NCBI GenBank assembly: GCA_001003205.1
Contig: LCOU01000013.1
Span: forward strand, 1 to 11,232
From: Parcubacteria group bacterium GW2011_GWA2_47_8b
Lineage (GTDB): Bacteria; Patescibacteriota; Minisyncoccia; UBA6257; WO2-44-18
Length of the DNA: 11,232 nucleotides
Direction: 5' to 3'
Shown in pieces: positions 6,309 to 11,232 of this stretch (within the stretch, counting starts at the first letter, position 1; each line of letters begins with the position of its first letter). The notes under the pieces were generated by a model, which saw nothing but the letters and a program-made list of their open reading frames with translations, did no database searches and was not told where the DNA came from. The translations under genes were made by a program, and so were the position numbers.

Positions 6309-7045
6309 TGGAAATATTTTTTTCTAAAGCCCAACGCGATCGTTATTATCACCGGCTAAGGATAAAAATTTACTTAATCGCGGGCGCGGTCTCGCTGTTT
6401 TTTGTTTTGGGCGCCTGGCTCGTCCTGAATTTCCCGCTGTTAAGGATTAATAAATTTGAACTGGTCAATTTGCAAAGCGCCGAGGAAGCGCGCGGCATTA
6501 TTTTAAATAACTGGCTTGCCCGGTTTTTGGGTTTCAACAATTTTCTTTCGTGGCCGTCCCAAGTCAGCGACATTGAAATAAAAAAGGAATATTTCGGCAG
6601 AATATTAACGCTTACCAGGACGGAAAAACCCAGTTTTGCCATTTGGTGCGCTCGCGAATGTTATTGGATAGACAACGCTGGTATCGCGCTGGAACCGGCC
6701 CCGGACACCGAGGGGCTGTCTATCCTAAAAATTTCTGACTCGCGCGACATTTTACTCGCGATTGGAAAACCGGTGATAAATGGGCAGTCTCTTTCTAATA
6801 TCATCAAAATCGTAGAGGGTTTAAAAACCACGCCTCTGCGGCCGGAAAAATTTGAGGTTAACGAAGAAGATCGGGAATTTCGGGCAACCGGTTCGCGGGG
6901 CGAAAAACTTATTTTCAGTTTGCAGTTTGAGCCATCCGCGAAAATTTTTTCCTATCTTGCCGAAATTACGCAAAATGGACGGCTCAAAAGTTCCGCCTAT
7001 GCGGATTTTACCGTTGAAAATCGCATCTATTTAAAGCCGCGCTAG
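6308..7045 (+). CDS. ftsQ: FtsQ-like cell division protein
   Basis: A 245-aa protein with the FtsQ/DivIB layout: a short basic cytoplasmic tail (1-19), one membrane span (about 20-41) and an extracytoplasmic part. Right after the membrane, FPLLRINKFELVNLQSAEEA resembles a POTRA domain. Then come TRTEKPSFAIWCARECYWID and NAGIALEP, matching the FtsQ pattern of a positively charged strand, P-x-A-x-W and Y-x-[VI]-D-xx-G. The tail ADFTVENRIYLKPR matches the final strands. FtsQ links early and late divisome proteins (FtsB, FtsL, FtsW, FtsI). Sequence conservation in the family is low, so the call rests on layout and on the position after alr. Its ATG overlaps the alr TAA (TAATG), implying coupled translation. 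The stop shares a CTAG with the convergent GT39-type gene. Confidence 0.75.
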   Translation: MEIFFSKAQRDRYYHRLRIKIYLIAGAVSLFFVLGAWLVLNFPLLRINKFELVNLQSAEEARGIILNNWLARFLGFNNFLSWPSQVSDIEIKKEYFGRILTLTRTEKPSFAIWCARECYWIDNAGIALEPAPDTEGLSILKISDSRDILLAIGKPVINGQSLSNIIKIVEGLKTTPLRPEKFEVNEEDREFRATGSRGEKLIFSLQFEPSAKIFSYLAEITQNGRLKSSAYADFTVENRIYLKPR

Positions 7046-8889
7046 TCTGCTTGTCCCAGCCGATAAATAAAGATTGACGTGCCGGCGCGGGCGTGTGGTT
7101 TGTACGGCTCCGCCAGCCACTGATATTCATCTTGCGGCGAGCGCCGCTGCGTCCCAGCAAGTTTTGCCTTGGCGCTTTGAATTGTATTAATGGAAACCGC
7201 GAGCCATTTGATGCCTTCGTTAATCGGATTCCCCTTGGCCGACCACCAATTCTCGGCCCATTCGCCAAGATAATACTTTGGATTGCCGCCGCCGAAATAA
7301 TCCACCGCGATTTTTTCCGTCTTCGGCAAGTTGCTTTCCGCCCAGGTTTTTAAGCGCTTCAAATCCTGGCCCCAGTCATAATTTGAATCGGTAACATAGC
7401 GCCAGCCGCCATCAAGCCCGCCAAACATAAAATTGAAATAAGACAAAAAATGCGGAGCCGCCGACGCGGAGGACGCCAAGTACCAAATCAGCAGAACCGC
7501 CAGCAATGCCGATTTTAGAGAAAGACTGAAAATTTGGCGATAAATGACGGAAATTTTTATGGCAAAATTACGCATTAAATCCAAATTGCCTATGCTAAAC
7601 CACTGCTTAATTCCACCGGCGGCAAGAATATAAATGAAAGGCAGTGTCGGCAGGATATGGCGAATGCCTATATTAAGGTTGCTGGTGATGCTAGAGAGCC
7701 AGTAAATGGCAATAAAAGCCGTCATTGCGAATTCGGCAAAATGCGTCGTCAGATAATCAACCAATTTCCTAGATCGCCTGAAAATTACTGCCAGAGCCGC
7801 TCTGCCTGTGTTGTACGCCCCCAGTCCGAAAGCAAAGAAAATTAAAATCAGTGACGCAACCGGCTCTTTCATTAATAAAACGAGCGGAAAATAATCGCGA
7901 CGGGCCTGATTGGAAAGCTCGTCCGAAAAGTAATAGGTATTGCCGCCCGAAGAACGCTGCAAAACCATAAAAAATCCCGACAGGTATTCCGCCGCCGGCC
8001 GCAAAATCGGGCTTCCGGACATCCAAACCACCGATTCGGCAAGCCAATGCGGGTTGAAATTAGACAAATTGGCCTGCGCGTCAGTTACTTGCTTCTCAAC
8101 CGGGTAATTCCAGGTAAGCGGCAAATAACCCAGGTAAACTATTATGAATCCGATAGAAAACACCCAGAACAAGGATTTAATATAATGCCACGCCTGGGCC
8201 GAAAAACGCCGCCAAACCAAGAAATAAACTCCGGCCAAAATTATAAAATAGGGCGCTAAAAGTACTGCCGAAAATTTCAAAAGCTGGGCAAAACCGAAAG
8301 CGAGGCCCGCCCATAAAAGCGTTTTGCGGCTCGGCCGCGAGAGTAAATTCAAAAAGGCGACGGTAGCGGCAAACATTCCAATGGCAGCACCGATATCCGT
8401 AGTGACATAGTGCCCATGGGCAAGCACCGTCGGCGAAAAAGCGAATAAAAACGTCGGTAAAAACGCCCACCATTTTCCCATCAGATTTTTGGACCAAAAA
8501 TAAATGGCGATAATAAGAATCAGCGTCAGAATAATCGGCACCACTCGCGCCCAGGAAATGATTTTGTCGGCGTCATTGCCCGATTCGTATAAAAACTGGC
8601 CGCCAATAGTCCATTGGCCGTTAACGTCTCTCGTCCAAGCCAGGCTGTCGGTCGGAAATTTCAAATTCTGGAATAAAAGCGGGATGGCGGACAATAGTTT
8701 CACCAACGGGGGATGTTCGGGATTCAATCGGTAATCCAAATAGCGCGCGTAACTATAGCCGGCGGGTATATGAGCCAGCTCGTCAACGATTGCCGAGTCG
8801 CTTTTTGCGGCATTAAACATTAAAATACCGGACAAAAGCGCAATCAGTCCGAGCAGCACCAAACGCGCGCACGATGATAGCTTCGTCAT
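7042..8889 (-). CDS. GT39/PMT-like membrane glycosyltransferase
   Basis: A 615-aa polytopic membrane protein of the GT-C fold. After the first membrane span comes the catalytic-type acidic pair Asp36-Glu37 in the first outside loop (VDELAHIPAGYSY), followed by RLNPEHPPLVK (54-64), a strong family signature. About ten further membrane segments fill residues 110-480. A soluble C-terminal region carries GGWRYVTDSNYDWGQDL (494-510) and a YFGGGNPKYYLG segment, seen in many bacterial GT39-annotated proteins. Such enzymes take a sugar from a polyprenyl-phosphate carrier and move it to a protein, lipid or polysaccharide outside the membrane. The GT2 enzyme at 708-1436 could make the donor, although the genes are far apart. 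The acceptor is unknown. A TATAAT box seven bases before the ATG predicts a leaderless mRNA. Confidence 0.85.
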   Translation of the reverse strand: MTKLSSCARLVLLGLIALLSGILMFNAAKSDSAIVDELAHIPAGYSYARYLDYRLNPEHPPLVKLLSAIPLLFQNLKFPTDSLAWTRDVNGQWTIGGQFLYESGNDADKIISWARVVPIILTLILIIAIYFWSKNLMGKWWAFLPTFLFAFSPTVLAHGHYVTTDIGAAIGMFAATVAFLNLLSRPSRKTLLWAGLAFGFAQLLKFSAVLLAPYFIILAGVYFLVWRRFSAQAWHYIKSLFWVFSIGFIIVYLGYLPLTWNYPVEKQVTDAQANLSNFNPHWLAESVVWMSGSPILRPAAEYLSGFFMVLQRSSGGNTYYFSDELSNQARRDYFPLVLLMKEPVASLILIFFAFGLGAYNTGRAALAVIFRRSRKLVDYLTTHFAEFAMTAFIAIYWLSSITSNLNIGIRHILPTLPFIYILAAGGIKQWFSIGNLDLMRNFAIKISVIYRQIFSLSLKSALLAVLLIWYLASSASAAPHFLSYFNFMFGGLDGGWRYVTDSNYDWGQDLKRLKTWAESNLPKTEKIAVDYFGGGNPKYYLGEWAENWWSAKGNPINEGIKWLAVSINTIQSAKAKLAGTQRRSPQDEYQWLAEPYKPHARAGTSIFIYRLGQAD

Positions 8890-8896
8890 TAGTTTA

Positions 8897-8905
8897 ATTA
8901 TATCA
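8897..8905 (-). promoter_or_regulatory. Extended -10, leaderless-type promoter for the GT39-type gene
   Basis: Read on the - strand, TGA (8905-8903) precedes a perfect TATAAT (8902-8897), then seven bases, then the ATG at 8889. This predicts initiation at or within a base of the start codon. No Shine-Dalgarno site is present. The spacing is identical to that before serS. Confidence 0.65.
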
Positions 8906-8945
8906 TGTAGATAGGAGACCAGGATTCAAGCTACCGTCAAATTTA

Positions 8946-9060
8946 GAAGAGGGAATTTGAGACAAGTTCTAGGAACGACGAGGAGGTTGTGCTGTCAGCA
9001 CTCCGACGAGGAGTGACGAAGAAATTGGCCAAATTCTCTCTTCCCTTCGGGTGAGCCAAT
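8946..9060. other. Large inverted repeat with nested hairpins in a spacer
   Basis: The arm GAAGAGGGAATTTG (8946-8959) pairs with CAAATTCTCTCTTC (9030-9043): 14 positions with one G-T wobble if transcribed on the + strand. The enclosed 70 bases contain GTTC-TAG-GAAC (8966-8976), GTGCTG-T-CAGCAC (8988-9000) and CACTCC-GACGA-GGAGTG (8999-9015); the last two overlap and exclude each other. Overlapping the right arm, AATTGGC (9023-9029) can pair with GCCAATT (9055-9061) around a CCC-TTC-GGG hairpin, an alternative fold. GACGAGGAG occurs twice (8977-8985 and 9004-9012). No coding frame is convincing. It may be a small RNA, the structured leader of the gene at 9087, or a repeat element. I do not match it to a known riboswitch or T-box. 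Confidence 0.5.
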
Positions 9061-9086
9061 TCCCATCCATCTTCTTTGTTACTCGT

Positions 9087-9425
9087 ATGTTTTTTAAGTT
9101 TCCAAAAAATGATTCAAAGTTCGCCTGGACCCAGCACATCAAGGACAAGATGCTTTTTTACCATATTTCCGAACAGAAAATTAAAACCGTTATTAAATCG
9201 CACGACCGCAAAGAGCAGGGGATCGCGCCAAACACCCTGGCGGTTATGAAACGCAATGACACGCCGAAAAGAAAAGAAGAAATATGGATTATGTACCAAA
9301 TCCAACCCAAAAGCGCTAAATACACTATGATTAGCGCCTGGCGCTACCCGGGAAAAAGCAAAGCGGGGAAACAAATCCCGATACCCGACGAAATTCTCGC
9401 CGAAATTAAAAAAGAGTGGTTCTAA
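9087..9425 (+). CDS. Hypothetical protein, possible DUF4258/RelE-like fold, 112 aa
   Basis: I chose the ATG at 9087 (MFFKFPKNDSKFAWTQHIKDK) because the GTG at 9051 lies in the hairpin region and would add a non-conserved-looking tail. The product is basic and compact: WTQHIKDKMLFYHIS, then helix-like QKIKTVIKSHDRKEQGIAP, a strand EEIWIMYQI, a strand YTMISAWRYPGKSK, and a C-terminal PDEILAEIKKEWF helix. The pattern W-T-x-H-x(3)-K-M-x(3)-I-S followed by beta strands resembles DUF4258 and the RelE/BrnT-like toxin folds, but no antitoxin gene lies next to it, so a toxin role is not shown. The stop codon lies in the loop of a terminator. No Shine-Dalgarno site is visible; the upstream 150 bases are highly structured. 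Confidence 0.65.
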   Translation: MFFKFPKNDSKFAWTQHIKDKMLFYHISEQKIKTVIKSHDRKEQGIAPNTLAVMKRNDTPKRKEEIWIMYQIQPKSAKYTMISAWRYPGKSKAGKQIPIPDEILAEIKKEWF

Positions 9426-9437
9426 GCCACTCTTTTT
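9409..9437 (+). terminator. Bidirectional terminator overlapping a stop codon
   Basis: AAAAAGAGTGG (9409-9419) pairs with CCACTCTTTTT (9427-9437), a perfect 11-bp stem with a TTCTAAG loop. The TAA stop of the 112-codon gene (9423-9425) is in that loop. A and T runs at the two ends let it act on both strands, so it also serves the - strand fusion gene ending at 9446. Confidence 0.85.
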
Positions 9438-9445
9438 GATTGATT

Positions 9446-11232
9446 TTACACCAGAGGTTCGGTCAGCCCGTTATTCTTAACCAATTCCTTACAAACCATT
9501 AAGCTTTGGATTTCGTTCGTGCCTTCAAAAATTCTGTTGATGCGCGCGTCGCAATACATTCGCGCAATCGGGTAGTCTATCATGTAGCCGTAGCCGCCAA
9601 ACACCTGCACGGCAGCGTCAATAGCCTGTCCGCCCATTTCCGAGCACATCCACTTCAGAATCGCGGCCTCTTCTCTGATGTCCGCCCCTTGGTCGGCTTT
9701 TTCCGCCGCCTTGTAGATGCCGGCTTCCATCAGATAAATCGTGGCGCGAATCTTCGCGAGATAAACCTGAATGATTTGGAACTCCAAAATCGACTGCCCA
9801 GACCGCTTGGTCTGTACGGCATGGTTGTATGCCAACTTAAGCGCCTCTTTAGTCGCTCCCAAACAGCCGGCAGCCAGTGACAGCCGTCCGCCGTTGAGGG
9901 CAATCATCGCAACTTTGTAACCCTGTCCGACGCGTCCCAGAACGTTTTCCGGGGGAATCCGGACATCGTCAAAAGTGATGTTAGCAGTTCGCGAGGCGTG
10001 AATGCCGATCTTCTCTTCAACCCGCTCCACTTTGAACCCAGCCAACGCGGTATCCATAATGAAGGCCGTAATGCCGTTGCGACCCGACTCTTTGTCAGTT
10101 TGGGCAAAGACAATCATGAAGTCCGCAATGTCGCCGTTGGTAATGAACTGCTTGCGGCCGTTCAATGTCCACGAGCCGTCTTCCGCCTTCACGGCCATAG
10201 TTGAAAGGTTGAAAGCGTCGGAACCGGCGTTGGGCTCGGTCAGGGCAAAAGCCCCAATCATGTCGCCTTCAATACCGGCCTTGAGGTACTTGCCCTTTTG
10301 TTCCGCGGTGCCAAACAAATAGATTGGCATACAGCCGAGGCCCATATGGGCGCCGACGACTGCCGCCAGTGAGCCATGCACGCGGGCGATCTCTTCCATC
10401 AGAATGCAGTAACCAACCTTGCCCAATCCAACACCGCCGTATTCTTCGGGGAAGGGGATTCCGAACATCTCCAGCTCCACCGCCATCCGCTTGAGTAGCT
10501 CTCGCGGAATTCGCCGCTCGGCCTCCATCTTTTCAACATTCGGTCTAACTTCCCTGACTAAGAAACTACGAACGGTATCGCGAATCATTTTCAACGTTTC
10601 CGCTTTGTCATTCGCATTCTCGGTTTTGGAAGCTGGATCGGCAACGGACGCCTTTTTGGGAAGCGGCTTTTTCAGAAACTTCGCCAAATACTCCTGCGCT
10701 TTTTCCGTAACCACGAGCCGGGCGAACAAGTCCTGCTCAAGCTTCAGCGCTTCCAAACGCGGCAGACGCAATCCCTGGCTAACAGCGTCAAGAATAATGT
10801 CACGAGCCTCCGGCCGCGAATCATTCAGCGGTGCTGTCTTGAGGGCATCGTCAATCTCCGATTCTGGAACTTCGCGCCAGTATCCACGCTGGGCATTCAG
10901 AGTCCAGCCATCTTTCGTATTTTCCGCGATCCACTTTTTGACGCCGACGGCTAGTAACGTACCCTTCGGCACCACTTCATCAATCAAACCCAAATCTTTG
11001 GCCTGCTTCGCGTCAATCATTTCACCGGAGACCAGCAAAGAAAGCGCCTTGCGAAGGTTAATCAGGCGCGGCAAACGCTGCGTGCCGCCCATTCCGGGAA
11101 TAATGCCTAAATTGATTTCCGGCTGCCCAAAAATGCTGTCTTCGGTAGCGATCCGATAATTACAGGCCATGGCAATTTCGTTGCCCCCGCCAAAACAAAA
11201 CCTGGTAATGGCGGCGATCGTCGGCTTGCCGA
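9446..11232 (-). CDS. Enoyl-CoA hydratase / acyl-CoA dehydrogenase fusion, 5' end outside window
   Basis: The frame stays open to the window edge, so the ATG at 11170 is internal; upstream codons read GKPTIAAI then FGGGNEIAMACNYRIA, standard crotonase sequence. Both hydratase glutamates are present (GGGNEIA and FGQPEINLG, before IPGMGGTQRLPRL). The crotonase domain and its C-terminal helices run to about 10676. A Lys/Ala-rich linker follows (10600-10676), then a full acyl-CoA dehydrogenase domain: EEYGGVGLG, FALTEPNAGSDA (10247-10212), NGRKQFITNGDIADF, KIGIHASRTANITFDDVRIP, GGYGYMIDYPIARMYCDARI and IFEGTNEIQ, whose Glu (about 9526) is the catalytic base. The dehydrogenase would make an enoyl-CoA with FAD and the hydratase would add water to it. 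The missing N-terminus should be roughly 80-100 residues. The fusion order is unusual, and G+C is higher than in lysS or serS. Confidence 0.9.
   Translation of the reverse strand, partial: GKPTIAAITRFCFGGGNEIAMACNYRIATEDSIFGQPEINLGIIPGMGGTQRLPRLINLRKALSLLVSGEMIDAKQAKDLGLIDEVVPKGTLLAVGVKKWIAENTKDGWTLNAQRGYWREVPESEIDDALKTAPLNDSRPEARDIILDAVSQGLRLPRLEALKLEQDLFARLVVTEKAQEYLAKFLKKPLPKKASVADPASKTENANDKAETLKMIRDTVRSFLVREVRPNVEKMEAERRIPRELLKRMAVELEMFGIPFPEEYGGVGLGKVGYCILMEEIARVHGSLAAVVGAHMGLGCMPIYLFGTAEQKGKYLKAGIEGDMIGAFALTEPNAGSDAFNLSTMAVKAEDGSWTLNGRKQFITNGDIADFMIVFAQTDKESGRNGITAFIMDTALAGFKVERVEEKIGIHASRTANITFDDVRIPPENVLGRVGQGYKVAMIALNGGRLSLAAGCLGATKEALKLAYNHAVQTKRSGQSILEFQIIQVYLAKIRATIYLMEAGIYKAAEKADQGADIREEAAILKWMCSEMGGQAIDAAVQVFGGYGYMIDYPIARMYCDARINRIFEGTNEIQSLMVCKELVKNNGLTEPLV

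Noticed and set aside
7540..7620. A second AT-rich repeat insertion inside the GT39-type gene (the NLDLMRNFAIKISVI segment)
   Set aside because: The AT-rich stretch lacks the TGCCTGCC/GGCAGGCA core and clear inverted arms, so it cannot be told apart from ordinary variable linker sequence.
8930..9086. T-box or other known riboswitch
   Set aside because: I found no T-box core sequence (such as GGGTGGNACCGCG) and no terminator hairpin with a T run between the structure and the gene.
9051..9086. GTG at 9051 as the start of the 112-codon gene
   Set aside because: It would translate the foot of the hairpin region, has no ribosome site, and adds a stretch that does not look like part of the domain; the ATG at 9087 is simpler.
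10419..11159. A 246-codon + strand frame opposite the fusion gene
   Set aside because: It is the antisense shadow of well-conserved hydratase and dehydrogenase sequence; the translation is Ser/Arg-rich and lacks any motif or start signal.

Overview
The window looks like part of a small-genome bacterium of the Candidate Phyla Radiation (Patescibacteria, Parcubacteria-like). This rests on short versions of universal genes, very tight gene packing, few Shine-Dalgarno sites, at least two promoters placed for leaderless transcripts, and a TGCCTGCC/GGCAGGCA palindrome lodged in a coding sequence. No marker gene that would settle taxonomy is present, so this is inference.

Layout. Positions 1-261 hold a GC-rich stretch whose coding strand I cannot settle, ending in a strong + strand terminator. 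A spacer with a perfect 24-bp palindrome follows. Next is a self-contained unit at 383-673: a sigma70-type promoter, a strong Shine-Dalgarno site, a 50-codon very basic small protein of unknown function, and a terminator. A + strand operon at 677-4598 carries a GT2 polyprenyl-phosphate glycosyltransferase, greA, lysS and serS (serS also has its own leaderless-type promoter). It ends in a terminator shared with a convergent CPBP-family membrane protease on the - strand. Divergent from the protease, alr and an ftsQ-like gene form a + strand pair for cell wall precursor supply and division. ftsQ meets a - strand GT39-type membrane glycosyltransferase tail to tail, the two genes sharing one CTAG for both stop codons. 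A spacer of about 200 bases contains a large imperfect inverted repeat enclosing smaller hairpins. It precedes a 112-codon hypothetical + strand gene whose stop codon sits in the loop of its own terminator. The last 1.8 kb is the 3' part of a - strand gene encoding an enoyl-CoA hydratase domain fused to a complete acyl-CoA dehydrogenase domain, cut by the window edge.

How the genes fit together. The GT2 enzyme probably charges a lipid carrier with a sugar, and a GT39-type enzyme like the one at 7042-8889 would transfer such a sugar outside the membrane. Alr supplies D-alanine for peptidoglycan and FtsQ acts in septum formation. GreA, LysRS and SerRS are transcription and translation housekeeping proteins. 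The hydratase/dehydrogenase fusion stands apart: beta-oxidation-type enzymes are unexpected in such an organism. Together with the structured spacer at 8946-9043 and the 50-codon gene, it is among the most interesting items here. I found no CRISPR array, tRNA, rRNA or transposase.
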